In this document: positions 36,885-45,858 of the stretch, piece by piece
How the letters are laid out: the number at the start of each line of letters is the position of its first letter
How positions within the stretch are numbered: the stretch's first letter is position 1
Source of the DNA: Saccharibacter floricola DSM 15669
Lineage (GTDB): Bacteria > Pseudomonadota > Alphaproteobacteria > Acetobacterales > Acetobacteraceae
Assembly: GCF_000378165.1 (NCBI RefSeq)
Contig: NZ_KB899335.1
Coordinates: forward strand, 186,001-250,000
DNA length: 64,000 bases
Direction: 5' to 3'
Program-made: the position numbers and the translations under genes
Notes under the pieces: generated by a model
Databases searched by the model: none
What the model was told of the DNA's origin: nothing
Seen by the model: only the letters and a program-made list of their open reading frames with translations

Positions 36885-37364
36885 ATGAACGCACTTGCTC
36901 AACTGGGGATGGTATCGGAATGTCCGAGAGATATCCAGAACGCTAACACAGTCCCGGCTGAGGCCGAATGTAAGGACTATTTTATCTCGCGCGACGGCGA
37001 GCAGTTTGCAGGGAATCACCTGCTGATTGACTTCTGGGATGCCCAGAACTTGAATGATCCACAACGGATTGACGGTATTTTACGCCGCGCTGCAGAAGCA
37101 GCAGGGGCGACGATTCTGCACGGCCATTTTCATCATTTTACCCCTAATGGGGGTGTGTCTGGCGTGCTCGTTTTGGCAGAAAGCCATATTTCTATTCACA
37201 CATGGCCTGAGCGTCAATTTGCTGCGGTTGATGTGTTCATGTGCGGCGCCTGTGATCCGCATCTCTCACTTCCTGTCATGCAAGAATTGTTTCAGGCAGG
37301 ACGGGTTGAGTTGGATGCCTTTCGTCGTGGACGTGTCCAAAAACGCATGAAAGACCTAGCGTAA
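36885..37364 (+). CDS. speD: S-adenosylmethionine decarboxylase proenzyme SpeD
   Basis: Supplies decarboxylated SAM for spermidine synthesis. The 159-residue protein is the small prokaryotic type, which self-cleaves to form a pyruvoyl cofactor; the cleavage site is in LAESHISIHTWPE (between Glu and Ser). A His in HGHFHHF and a Cys in MCGACDPH are the other conserved active-site parts. The N-terminal 30 residues are an extension beyond the usual start (MNALAQLGMVSECPRDI). It lies directly ahead of speE. Confidence 0.93.
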   Translation: MNALAQLGMVSECPRDIQNANTVPAEAECKDYFISRDGEQFAGNHLLIDFWDAQNLNDPQRIDGILRRAAEAAGATILHGHFHHFTPNGGVSGVLVLAESHISIHTWPERQFAAVDVFMCGACDPHLSLPVMQELFQAGRVELDAFRRGRVQKRMKDLA

Positions 37365-37458
37365 GCAACGCGTATTTCAGCAAAAAATAAATAGAAGATG
37401 TGGCGAAGCTGTTTTGAACGGCTTCGTCATGTCGTGATGATGTGTGGAAGGATCGGAT

Positions 37459-38331
37459 ATGGCCGATACATGGTTTAATGAGAGCCTTTACCCTGATTGG
37501 GGCCAGCGGTTTCAGACGGTGCGTGAGCTTGCACGAGAGCGTTCTGATTTCCAGGATATTGTGGTTTTTGAAAGCACCTCTCACGGCCGCGTTTTAGCGC
37601 TTGATGGTGTGATCCAGATTACTGAGCGCGATGAGTTCGTGTATCAAGAAATGCTGGCTCATGTACCGTTGCTTACGCACCCAAAAGCAGAGCGTGTGCT
37701 GATTATTGGTGCCGGAGATGGTGGCGTGCTTAAGCGCGTTCTGCAACATAATACGGTTAAGCAGGCTGTGATGGTCGAGATTGACGGCCGCGTTGTGGAG
37801 CTTGCTAAAGAGCATATGCCGATGATTGCGGGTGATGCGTGGCATGATCCACGTGCTGACGTGATTATTGGTGATGGGATTGATTATGTCGCTAAAGCAG
37901 CGCCGTCTTCTTTTGACGTGATCATTGTTGATAGCACAGACCCAATTGGCGTGGGCGAGGTGCTGTTTACAGATGAATTTTACCGCGATTGTGAACGGAT
38001 TCTCTCTGACGAAGGCGTGATCGTGAACCAATGTGGTGTGCCGTTTATGCAAGCAGATGAGCTGCAGGAAACGAGTGCACGTCGTGCGAAATTCTTCCCG
38101 CATGTAACGGCCTATGTCGCTGCGGTTCCGACCTATGTCGGTGGCTTTATGACGCTGGGTATGGCGAAAAAAGGCAAGAACCCGCATCAGCTGGATGTAG
38201 AGCAGATCAGACAACGTGCCCAAAAAGCGGGGCTTTTGGAAAGTTGCCGCTATTGGACTCCAGAGGTGCATATAGGCGCATTCGCCCTCCCTCCCTATAT
38301 TGCAGAGCATCTCCCCGCTGTTCAGGGGTAA
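37459..38331 (+). CDS. speE: Spermidine synthase SpeE
   Basis: Transfers aminopropyl from decarboxylated SAM to putrescine. The 290-residue product shows WFNESLYPDWGQRFQ, LDGVIQITERDEFVYQEMLAHVP, the SAM-like binding loop LIIGAGDGGVLKRVLQH, and IVDSTDPIGVGEVLFTDEFY. I begin at the ATG at 37459, which follows GGAAGGAT; an upstream ATG at 37444 lacks this. It follows speD after about 94 bases, so the two make a polyamine unit. Confidence 0.95.
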   Translation: MADTWFNESLYPDWGQRFQTVRELARERSDFQDIVVFESTSHGRVLALDGVIQITERDEFVYQEMLAHVPLLTHPKAERVLIIGAGDGGVLKRVLQHNTVKQAVMVEIDGRVVELAKEHMPMIAGDAWHDPRADVIIGDGIDYVAKAAPSSFDVIIVDSTDPIGVGEVLFTDEFYRDCERILSDEGVIVNQCGVPFMQADELQETSARRAKFFPHVTAYVAAVPTYVGGFMTLGMAKKGKNPHQLDVEQIRQRAQKAGLLESCRYWTPEVHIGAFALPPYIAEHLPAVQG

Positions 38332-38351
38332 TGTGCTGAAGGATGAAGAGT

Positions 38352-39200
38352 ATGGTTCGTCGCGTAACGGTTTCTGATGTTTTGAAAATGAAGGCAGAGG
38401 GGCGCCGTATCCCTATGGTGACGGTGTATGACTACCCCTCTGCGTTGATTGCAGAACGGGCTGGCGTGCCGGTTGTCTTGGTTGGGGATTCCCTTGGGAT
38501 GGTTGTGCATGGTCATAACACCACCCTTCCGATCCGAGCCGATGATATGATCTTCCATGCTCAGATGGTGATGCGCGGCAGCCAGAATGCTTTGGTTGTG
38601 GTTGACCTTCCTTTTCTAAGTTACGCAACGGAGCAAGATGCTGTCACAACAGCCCGGCGTATCATGCAAGAAGGCGGCGGGCAGGCTGTCAAACTTGAAG
38701 GCGGGGCGGAAATCGCACCGATTGTGCGGCGTCTGACAGAAATGGGCGTTCCCGTTATGGGGCATTTGGGCCTCACGCCTCAATCACAGCATCAGCTTGG
38801 ATTGCGTGTGCAGGCGAAAGAAGTGCGATCTGCTCGTAAATTATTAGCCGATGCTCGCGCACTTGAAGAAGCCGGTGCTTTTGGCGTTGTGTTGGAGCTC
38901 GTCCCGGCAGAATTGGCCGAGCTTGTGTCGAGTGAGTTGACGATTCCAACCATTGGAATTGGCGCCGGTGTGGGCTGTGATGGCCAAGTGCAAGTTTGGC
39001 ACGACCTTTTAGGAATATTTGATGGTAAGTCGCCACGCCATGCTCATCGTTTTGCTGAAATTGGCCCACAGATGGAAGAGGCTGTACGCCACTATGCCGA
39101 ACAAGTGAAAGAGGGCAGTTTTCCTACGGCGGCGCAGAGTTCAAAAATGAATCCAGAGGTTTTGGCAGAGCTTAAAAAAGATATTTCTTCTTCAAAATAA
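38352..39200 (+). CDS. panB: 3-methyl-2-oxobutanoate hydroxymethyltransferase PanB
   Basis: First step of pantothenate synthesis, moving a hydroxymethyl from methylene-THF onto alpha-ketoisovalerate. The 282-residue product carries VTVYDYPSALIAERAG, VLVGDSLGMVVHGHNTTLPI, VKLEGGAEIAP, GHLGLTPQSQHQLGG-like HLGLTPQSQHQ, and IPTIGIGAGVGCDGQVQVWHDLLG. The ATG at 38352 has AAGGA 8 bases ahead. It precedes the glycine riboswitch. Glycine cleavage makes the same one-carbon folate, so the neighbourhood makes metabolic sense. Confidence 0.95.
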   Translation: MVRRVTVSDVLKMKAEGRRIPMVTVYDYPSALIAERAGVPVVLVGDSLGMVVHGHNTTLPIRADDMIFHAQMVMRGSQNALVVVDLPFLSYATEQDAVTTARRIMQEGGGQAVKLEGGAEIAPIVRRLTEMGVPVMGHLGLTPQSQHQLGLRVQAKEVRSARKLLADARALEEAGAFGVVLELVPAELAELVSSELTIPTIGIGAGVGCDGQVQVWHDLLGIFDGKSPRHAHRFAEIGPQMEEAVRHYAEQVKEGSFPTAAQSSKMNPEVLAELKKDISSSK

Positions 39201-39245
39201 AGAGAAGAGAGATTGTCAGCTTCTGGAGATACTGGCACAGTGAAG

Positions 39246-39400
39246 CTCTCGTTACGGGAGAGACTGGCTAACAATGCCAGCGCCGAAGGAGCAACCGCCC
39301 CGGAAACTCTCAGGCAAATGAACCGAAACGAGAGGTTATTCTGGAGAGAGGTGCGTTAGCATCCGCCGATGGGATAATGATCTCAGGCAGAAGGACAGAA
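39246..39400 (+). ncRNA. Tandem glycine riboswitch upstream of gcvT
   Basis: Two aptamers in a row. Aptamer I (39246-39324) has P1 arms ctctcgtt and aacgagag, the conserved gggagag, gcgccgaaggagcaa and actctcaggcaaa blocks. Aptamer II (about 39329-39400) has ctggagag, cgccgatgggataa and atctcaggcagaaggacag, closed by ttctg/cagaa. These are the core signatures of glycine riboswitches. Glycine binding should raise gcvTHP expression. A hairpin with arms cgcaggct and agtctgcg (39411-39431) follows and may be the expression platform. Confidence 0.93.
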
Positions 39401-39410
39401 GGGGCTGTGT

Positions 39411-39431
39411 CGCAGGCTGGAAAAGTCTGCG
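39411..39431 (+). promoter_or_regulatory. Hairpin after the glycine riboswitch (possible expression platform)
   Basis: Arms cgcaggct and agtctgcg pair over 8 bp with one G-T pair, loop ggaaa; tggttttg follows. It lies between aptamer II and the gcvT start, so it could act as a switchable terminator or sequestering structure. Confidence 0.45.
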
Positions 39432-39470
39432 ATGTGGTTTTGTCCAATTTTTGCCGGGGTCATCCCTCTG

Positions 39471-40604
39471 ATGAACGAACCTCTCAAGCACACACCTCTC
39501 TACGATCTTCACGTATCACTTGGCGCCAAGATGGTGCCTTTTGCGGGCTACGAGATGCCCGTTCAATACCCGATGGGTGTGATGGAAGAACATCAACATA
39601 CGCGCCATAAGGCGGGATTGTTTGATGTGTCTCATATGGGTCAGCTTCGTATTCGTCCGCGTTCTGGCGGCGGGGCTGAGGCCGCAGCAGCGTTTGAAAC
39701 GCTTGTGCCGATGGACTTTATCGCTTTGCCTGAAGGGCGGCAGCGTTACGCGCTTCTGACCAATGAGCAGGGCGGTATTCGTGATGACCTGATGGTTGCG
39801 CGACAGGCGGGCGATCTGTTCGCTGTTGTTAATGCGGCCAATAAGGATAGTGACGCTGCTTATATTGAAAAGCAGCTGGCAGGAGACTGCCAAGTCACCC
39901 GACAGTTTGACCGCGCCCTTCTCGCCCTTCAAGGGCCGAAAGCGGTAGATGTCATTGTTGATCTCTTTCCCCAAGCAGCCGCGATGCGGTTTATGGATTG
40001 TGTGGATACAACCCTTGATGGTGTTGCTGTCACTCTTTCGCGTTCAGGCTATACGGGCGAAGATGGCTTTGAGCTTGGCCTTCCTGCCGACAAAGCAGAG
40101 GCTGTAGCACGAAAGTTGCTCGATCATCCTGATGTTGCGCCGATTGGTTTGGGAGCCCGGGATTCACTCCGTCTTGAAGCAGGGTTATGCCTTTATGGCC
40201 AGGATCTAGATACCACCACGACCCCGGTTGAAGCGGCGTTGGTTTGGTCGATCCAAAAGAGCCGCCGTCCCGGTGGGGAGCGTGCAGGTGGGTACCCTGG
40301 AGCGGAGATGATTGCTCAGCAGCTTGAGACAGGGGTGTATCGTAAACGCGTTGGCCTTATTCCTGAAGGGCGTGCTCCTATTCGCGCAGGGGTAGAGCTT
40401 TTTGCTGATGAGGCCGGGACGGAAAAGGTTGGCCGTGTCAGCTCTGGGGGTTTTGGCCCGACAGTCGGTGGCCCTGTTGCGATGGGCTATGTCAGCAAAG
40501 AGAAGGCAGCGCTTGATACGCCGCTTTTTGCGTCATTGCGTGGGCGTATGGTGCCGGTTGTCGTGCGTCGTATGCCGTTTGTTCCTGCTGGGTTTAAGCG
40601 TTAA
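39471..40604 (+). CDS. gcvT: Glycine cleavage system T protein (aminomethyltransferase)
   Basis: Takes the aminomethyl group from lipoyl-GcvH, releasing ammonia and making methylene-THF. The 377-residue product has KHTPLYDLHVSLGAKMVPFAGYEMPVQY, FDVSHMGQLRI with the catalytic Asp region, YTGEDGFELGLP and LGARDSLRLEAGLCLYGQDLD. I start at the ATG at 39471 (MNEPLKHTPLYD), where family homology begins. It is first in gcvT-gcvH-gcvP under the riboswitch. Confidence 0.95.
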   Translation: MNEPLKHTPLYDLHVSLGAKMVPFAGYEMPVQYPMGVMEEHQHTRHKAGLFDVSHMGQLRIRPRSGGGAEAAAAFETLVPMDFIALPEGRQRYALLTNEQGGIRDDLMVARQAGDLFAVVNAANKDSDAAYIEKQLAGDCQVTRQFDRALLALQGPKAVDVIVDLFPQAAAMRFMDCVDTTLDGVAVTLSRSGYTGEDGFELGLPADKAEAVARKLLDHPDVAPIGLGARDSLRLEAGLCLYGQDLDTTTTPVEAALVWSIQKSRRPGGERAGGYPGAEMIAQQLETGVYRKRVGLIPEGRAPIRAGVELFADEAGTEKVGRVSSGGFGPTVGGPVAMGYVSKEKAALDTPLFASLRGRMVPVVVRRMPFVPAGFKR

Positions 40605-40628
40605 TTTTTCACGATAAGGACAGTTATT

Positions 40629-40991
40629 ATGACCACACGTTATACTGAAACGCATGAATGGGTTCGTCTTGAAAGCGGCAATATTGCCACCATCGGGATT
40701 ACAGCCCATGCCGCTGAAGAGCTGGGCGATGTTGTGTTTGTTGAAGCGAAAGATGTTGGCACGCACCTTAAAGACGGGGAAGCCGTTGCCGTTGTGGAAT
40801 CTGTTAAAGCGGCTTCTGATATTTACACGCCTTTGGCCGCTACGGTGGAGAGCGTCAACAGTGCGCTGACAGATGACCCTGCTCTGATTAATGGCGACCC
40901 GGAAGGGAAAGGGTGGATCTTGACGGTGACGTTGGACGACCCAGAAGCGTTTAACACGCTGCTGAGTGCGGAAGATTACAAGAAACTCTAA
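40629..40991 (+). CDS. gcvH: Glycine cleavage system H protein
   Basis: The lipoyl carrier that shuttles aminomethyl between P and T proteins. The 120-residue product has [34 protein letters not shown] and the lipoylation lysine in [17 protein letters not shown], with EGKGWILTV at the C-terminal part. Normal length. It lies 24 bases after gcvT with AAGGA upstream. Confidence 0.97.
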   Translation: MTTRYTETHEWVRLESGNIATIGITAHAAEELGDVVFVEAKDVGTHLKDGEAVAVVESVKAASDIYTPLAATVESVNSALTDDPALINGDPEGKGWILTVTLDDPEAFNTLLSAEDYKKL

Positions 40992-41032
40992 GAACCTTAT
41001 TGTTCTTTTACCCCTTTGGTGGAGCAGCCCCG

Positions 41033-43891
41033 ATGTCTCTTTGTTGGCCTGAACAGACCGTTCCTTTCAGTCGGCGCCATAATGGCCCAAGCCCTGCGGA
41101 TCAGCAGGAAATGCTTCGTACATTAGGGCTAGAGAGCCTTGATGAGCTGGTTGATCAGGTTGTGCCTCAGAGCATCCGTCCGTCCATCAAAGGGGCAAGC
41201 ATTGGCCAAGGGGTGAGTGAGGCAGAAGCCCTTGAACGTTTACGGCGTATGGCGCGGAAGAACCGCCCCATGACGTCTATGATTGGGCAGGGCTATTACG
41301 ATACGTTTATGCCGTCTGTCGTGATGCGCAACGTGATGGAAAACCCTGCTTGGTATACGGCTTATACGCCCTATCAGCCAGAGATCAGCCAAGGGCGTTT
41401 GGAAGCGTTGCTTAACTTCCAAACTTTGGTCAGTGACTTAACGGGAATGCCTGTTGCCAATGCGTCCTTGCTTGATGATGCAACAGCCTGTGCGGAAGCG
41501 ATGGCGATGGCTCATCGTGTGGGAAAAAAACGCTCTAATCGCTTTCTTGTGGATCAAGACATTCATCCGCAGGTGCTCTCTGTGATGCAAACGCGCGCCC
41601 GTCCTCAAGGATGGGAGATTGAGGTAGCTTCCCTTGAAGAGGGCATACCAGAAGGGCCATTTTTTGGCGCCTTACTGGCTTATCCGGGCTCATCGGGAGA
41701 GGTGCGTGATCCACGCGTATGTATAGAGGCGCTACATCAGCAAGACGCTATCGTAACGCTTGTATGTGACCCAATGGCGCTTGTGTTGCTGGAATCCCCG
41801 CAAGTATTAGGCGCCGATATTGCTGTGGGATCTATGCAGCGTTATGGCATGCCGCTGGGCAACGGTGGGCCCCATGCTGCCTTTATGGCAACAAAGGATG
41901 CGTATAAGCGCTCTACCCCTGGGCGGATTGTTGGTGTGTCGCGTGATCGTGCAGGTAAGCCTGCGTTGCGGTTGGCACTGCAAACGCGTGAGCAGCATAT
42001 TCGCCGTGAGAAGGCGACGTCCAACATTTGTACGGCTCAAGCGCTTCCAGCCATGTTGTCAGGTTTTTATGCGCTTTATCATGGGCCAGAAGGGTTGCAG
42101 GCGATTGCAACACGGATCCATCGTTTCACGTCTATTTTAGCGGCCGGTTTTAAAGCGCTTGGGATAACGCGTCGTAACACGCACTTCTTTGACACCATCA
42201 CGTTAGAGTTCGGGGCGCAGGCTGCAACATTTTTGGACAAAGCGCGTCAGGCTGGCATTAATCTGCGTGATATGGGCGCTGGGCGTGTTGGTATCTCCTG
42301 TGATGAAACCACGCAAGCGGAGACGGTTCGTACGTTATGGCGTTGTGCAGGGGCTGATGATGCCCGTTTAGCGGATTTTGAAAAAGAGCTTTCTGTAGGC
42401 GACGAAGGGCTTCCTGCGTCTTTGCGCCGTCAGGGAGACCTCTTAACGCATCCTATTTTCCATCGTTATCATTCTGAAACAGATATGATGCGTTATATGC
42501 GTCGTCTTGCTGATAAGGACTTAGCGTTGGATCGGAGCATGATTCCATTGGGGTCGTGCACGATGAAGCTCAACCCCGCGACGGCGATGATGCCCATTAC
42601 ATGGCCAGAATTTGGGCGTATCCATCCTTTCGCGCCAGAGGATCAAAAGCAAGGATATACCGAGCTTTACGTCTATCTTGAAAAAGCACTCTGTACGCTT
42701 TCAGGCTATGATGCCGTGTCGCTTCAGCCTAACTCTGGTGCTCAAGGTGAGTTCGCTGGGCTGATGGCTATTGCAGCGTATCATCGGGCTCATGGGCAAG
42801 GGCAGCGCCATGTGTGCCTTATCCCGGCGTCGGCTCATGGCACGAACCCGGCCTCTGCTCAGATGGCGGGGATGACGGTGGTTGTCGTAGCCTGTGATGA
42901 TGCTGGGAACGTGGATGTTGCGGATCTTAAAGCGAAGCTAGCCCGGTATGAGGGTGATGTAGCGGCCGTGATGGTGACGTATCCATCAACCCATGGTGTG
43001 TTTGAAGAGCGTATTACAGAGATCTGTGCGCTGGTGCATGAGGCTGGCGGGCAGGTTTATCTCGATGGGGCTAATTTAAATGCGCAGGTTGGTTTGGCGC
43101 GCCCGGGGAAATATGGGGCGGATGTCTCTCATTTTAACCTGCACAAAACCTTCTGCGTTCCTCATGGTGGTGGGGGCCCAGGGATGGGGCCGATCGGGGT
43201 GGGGGCGCATCTTGCCCCTTACCTACCCTCGGGTGAGGCAGGTGGCGAGCGTATTTCAGCAGCCCCTTATGGATCTGCGTCAGTTCTGCCGATTTCAGCT
43301 GCCTATATCATGATGATGGGTGATGAAGGCTTACGCCAAGCCTCCATTGTGGCGGTGCTGAATGCGAACTACATCGCTAAGCGGCTTGAAGGGGCTTATG
43401 AGGTTCTCTTCCGTGGGGAGAGTGGCTTTACAGCACATGAATGTATCCTCGACTTGCGTCCGCTTAAGGAAAAAGCCGGGGTGACGGTCGATGATATTAC
43501 CAAGCGCCTGATTGATTATGGCTTCCATGCGCCAACGGTCAGTTTTCCCGTGCCGGGAACGGTGATGATTGAGCCCACCGAATCTGAAAGCCGGTGGGAG
43601 CTGGATCGTTTTTGTCAGGCGATGCTCTCTATCCGTGAAGAGATTGCCTTGATTGAAACGGGGGAGCGCCAGTATGAGGAAACGCCTCTTGCCTATGCCC
43701 CTCATACAGCGGCTGATCTCGTTTCTGAATGGCCACGGCGTTATAGCCGTCACGAGGGGGTCTATCCTGCTGGGACGGAGATTGATAAATATTGGCCAGC
43801 TGTGGGGCGGATTGATAATGTCTGGGGAGATCGGAATTTGATGTGTTCCTGCCCTGATATTGCCTCTTATGTTTCGGATACACAGAACTAG
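41033..43891 (+). CDS. gcvP: Glycine dehydrogenase (decarboxylating), single-chain P protein
   Basis: The PLP-dependent decarboxylase of glycine cleavage. The 952-residue product is the fused form, holding both halves that some bacteria split. [40 protein letters not shown] marks the first half. The second contains [26 protein letters not shown] and [22 protein letters not shown] with the PLP lysine. I start at the ATG at 41033, preceded by GTGGAG; the in-frame TTG at 41000 is not convincing. It closes the gcvTHP operon. Confidence 0.96.
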   Translation: MSLCWPEQTVPFSRRHNGPSPADQQEMLRTLGLESLDELVDQVVPQSIRPSIKGASIGQGVSEAEALERLRRMARKNRPMTSMIGQGYYDTFMPSVVMRNVMENPAWYTAYTPYQPEISQGRLEALLNFQTLVSDLTGMPVANASLLDDATACAEAMAMAHRVGKKRSNRFLVDQDIHPQVLSVMQTRARPQGWEIEVASLEEGIPEGPFFGALLAYPGSSGEVRDPRVCIEALHQQDAIVTLVCDPMALVLLESPQVLGADIAVGSMQRYGMPLGNGGPHAAFMATKDAYKRSTPGRIVGVSRDRAGKPALRLALQTREQHIRREKATSNICTAQALPAMLSGFYALYHGPEGLQAIATRIHRFTSILAAGFKALGITRRNTHFFDTITLEFGAQAATFLDKARQAGINLRDMGAGRVGISCDETTQAETVRTLWRCAGADDARLADFEKELSVGDEGLPASLRRQGDLLTHPIFHRYHSETDMMRYMRRLADKDLALDRSMIPLGSCTMKLNPATAMMPITWPEFGRIHPFAPEDQKQGYTELYVYLEKALCTLSGYDAVSLQPNSGAQGEFAGLMAIAAYHRAHGQGQRHVCLIPASAHGTNPASAQMAGMTVVVVACDDAGNVDVADLKAKLARYEGDVAAVMVTYPSTHGVFEERITEICALVHEAGGQVYLDGANLNAQVGLARPGKYGADVSHFNLHKTFCVPHGGGGPGMGPIGVGAHLAPYLPSGEAGGERISAAPYGSASVLPISAAYIMMMGDEGLRQASIVAVLNANYIAKRLEGAYEVLFRGESGFTAHECILDLRPLKEKAGVTVDDITKRLIDYGFHAPTVSFPVPGTVMIEPTESESRWELDRFCQAMLSIREEIALIETGERQYEETPLAYAPHTAADLVSEWPRRYSRHEGVYPAGTEIDKYWPAVGRIDNVWGDRNLMCSCPDIASYVSDTQN

Positions 43892-44004
43892 GTAAATGCG
43901 CTGGGCGTGTTGTGCCATCAATAGATGTTATCCCTATCATGTGCTTGCCACTGACGTGAAAGCAGGCCATGCAGGGAGAGCACTATAGGAAAGGATATTT
44001 CACC

Positions 44005-44307
44005 ATGAGTGACGCTATTCATATTCTCGCTATCGTTACGACTGATGCAGATAAAGCGCCTGCATTAGAGAAGGCTGTACAGCGCTGTGCTGCATTTTCT
44101 TTGAAAGAAGAGGCCTGCAAGCGTTATGAGATTTCACGCGACCTTGAAAAGGTTGGTCGTTTTACTGTGAGTGAAATTTGGGCGTCACAGTCTGGCTTTG
44201 AAACGCATCTTGCTTCCACTCACTTTGGTGAGTTGGTGGAGCAGGTTAAAAGTCAGGGTGCTCAGCTAGACGTGCTTAAAACACAACCACTTGAACCAAA
44301 AGCATAA
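44005..44307 (+). CDS. Small monooxygenase-like (ABM-fold) protein
   Basis: A 100-residue protein with the size and pattern of the antibiotic biosynthesis monooxygenase (ABM) fold: ILAIVTTDADKAPALEKAVQRCAAFSLKEEACKRYEI, then a strand VGRFTVSEIWASQSGFETHLASTHFGELVEQV. The FETHLASTHF motif is the usual histidine-containing helix. Members are cofactor-free dimeric oxygenases or quinol monooxygenases, but many act on unknown compounds. AAAGGA lies 10 bases before the ATG at 44005. It is just before the ROK kinase, perhaps in one transcript. Confidence 0.7.
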   Translation: MSDAIHILAIVTTDADKAPALEKAVQRCAAFSLKEEACKRYEISRDLEKVGRFTVSEIWASQSGFETHLASTHFGELVEQVKSQGAQLDVLKTQPLEPKA

Positions 44308-44324
44308 GACGGAGGTAACAGGCT

Positions 44325-45281
44325 ATGGCCGATTATCGCCTGGGGATCGATTTTGGTGGCACGAAGATTGAAGTGCTGGCCCTTGATCGAGCAGGGAAAG
44401 AGGTACTGCGTGAGCGTGTATCCAACCCCGGTAAATATGATGAAGCTGTGTTGGCTGTGCGTGACCTTGTGCTCAAAGCTGAGCAGACGGTTGGTTGTGT
44501 TCCCGCGCATCGTATCTCAGCAACACAGCCTTCTTCTACGCTGGGGATTGGTATTCCAGGCTCTCTGTCGCCTGAGACAGGGCTAGTGCGTAATTCCAAT
44601 GCGACATGGCTCAACAATAATCCATTTAAGGTGGATGTTGAAACAGCACTTGATCGCCCCGTCCGCATTGAAAATGATGCGAACTGTTTTGCTCTGTCAG
44701 AGGCTGCAGATGGTGCAGGTTCTGGATATGGTACAGTGCTAGGTGTGATTATTGGGACGGGAATGGGCGGTGGCATTGTCGCTAATGCGCGTATTCTCTC
44801 CGGCCATCATCACATTGCGGGTGAATGGGGGCATATTCCTTTGCCGTGGGCAACGAAGGATGATCTTCCTTTGCGGAAATGCTTCTGTGGGAATGAAGGC
44901 TGTCAGGAGCGTTATCTTTGCGGCCCAGCTTTAGCAGCGGAATGGAAAGGCGAAGGCAATCGTTCCCCTAGCGGGATTGAGGATGCTGCCAATAATGGTG
45001 ATGAAGCGGCTATTCGTGCGCTAGACCTCTACATGGATCGTTTCGCACGGGCATGTGGGCAGATTGTCAATTTCCTTGACCCAGACGTGATTGTATTGGG
45101 TGGGGGCGTGTCCAACCTGCAGTCCATTTACCAGCGCGTGCCGAAGCTTCTACCACGTCATGTGATCACCTCTCCTTGCACAACGCCTATCGTGCAAAAT
45201 CGTCACGGTGATAGCTCTGGTGTGCGTGGGGCCGCGTGGTTGTGGGATGTTAGCGAAACAGGGGCCCCGACCGAAGACTGA
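44325..45281 (+). CDS. ROK-family sugar kinase (fructokinase-like)
   Basis: A 318-residue ROK kinase. The ATP site GIDFGGTKIEVLALD opens it, the catalytic segment RIENDANCFALSEAADGAG holds the Asp, and GTGMGGGIV follows. A zinc site reads ...GEWGHIPLP...CFCGNEGCQERYLCGPA, with the H-x-C-x-C-x-C set typical of ROK proteins. The most likely substrates are fructose, mannose or N-acetylated sugars; fructokinase is the common assignment for this subtype in alphaproteobacteria. It follows the ABM-like gene by 17 bases. Confidence 0.85.
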   Translation: MADYRLGIDFGGTKIEVLALDRAGKEVLRERVSNPGKYDEAVLAVRDLVLKAEQTVGCVPAHRISATQPSSTLGIGIPGSLSPETGLVRNSNATWLNNNPFKVDVETALDRPVRIENDANCFALSEAADGAGSGYGTVLGVIIGTGMGGGIVANARILSGHHHIAGEWGHIPLPWATKDDLPLRKCFCGNEGCQERYLCGPALAAEWKGEGNRSPSGIEDAANNGDEAAIRALDLYMDRFARACGQIVNFLDPDVIVLGGGVSNLQSIYQRVPKLLPRHVITSPCTTPIVQNRHGDSSGVRGAAWLWDVSETGAPTED

Positions 45282-45314
45282 GTATCGTCTTCTTTTTAAG
45301 GCTTTACGCTCAGA

Positions 45315-45347
45315 AGGCGTGCTCGGCAAAAGAGCACGCCTTTTTTT
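45315..45347 (+). terminator. ROK kinase terminator
   Basis: Arms aggcgtgctc and gagcacgcct are a perfect 10-bp stem with loop ggcaaaa, followed by seven T. Confidence 0.95.
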
Positions 45348-45786
45348 AGATCGGATGAAAAGCTGATGGACGTCGTTTATCCTGCCTGTTGCAGGGGCAT
45401 TCTGTGATGCTGCCGGGGGCTTGGGTGAATTGTACAGCGTCTGAAAGACGAGAACTCTCATGATGCGCTTTTTTATACGCTAAAGCTGAGGGAAGAGAGG
45501 GGCCTGATTGTGTATTTGCGACATGTTCTGCTGTCTAGCCTAGAACATTTTGAACAGAATATGATGCCTCTTCTGTGGAGCACAAAGATTGTTATCGCTC
45601 CCAGATATGGTCTCATGCGTGCATTATGAACGTATACCTCATAACGGGCATAATCGTGATGGTTGTCCAATAGCACCTCAAATCATGAGGGCGCTCAGGA
45701 ATGATGAGCTGATGAGCGGAGATATAGGACGCTGAGGTAGTGTTCTACCAGACAGGCAGAATAGTGGTAAAATTATCTCTGATCAC
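45348..45786. other. Gene-free stretch between the ROK kinase and glnA
   Basis: The gap from 45282 to 45858 is 577 bases with a terminator at each end. Between them I see no credible gene: the small open frames lack ribosome sites and family resemblance. One possible hairpin has arms atgttct (45523-45529) and agaacat (45542-45548). Reads like ordinary non-coding DNA, possibly hosting an unknown small RNA or a decayed gene. Confidence 0.5.
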
Positions 45787-45823
45787 AAAAACCCCCGCCT
45801 CTCAACAGAAAGGCGGGGGTTTT
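45787..45823 (-). terminator. glnA terminator
   Basis: Arms aaacccccgcct and aggcgggggttt form a 12-bp stem with a 10-base loop; on the minus strand TTTTTGTG follows. It is a strong Rho-independent terminator for glnA. Confidence 0.93.
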
Positions 45824-45858
45824 CTATAGACGTTTTACAGGTCTTTTCCCGATAGGGA

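Noticed and set aside
45542-45556. LexA-like box (gaac-atttt-gaac)
   Set aside because: The spacing is 5, while alphaproteobacterial LexA sites use 7, and no SOS gene is near.
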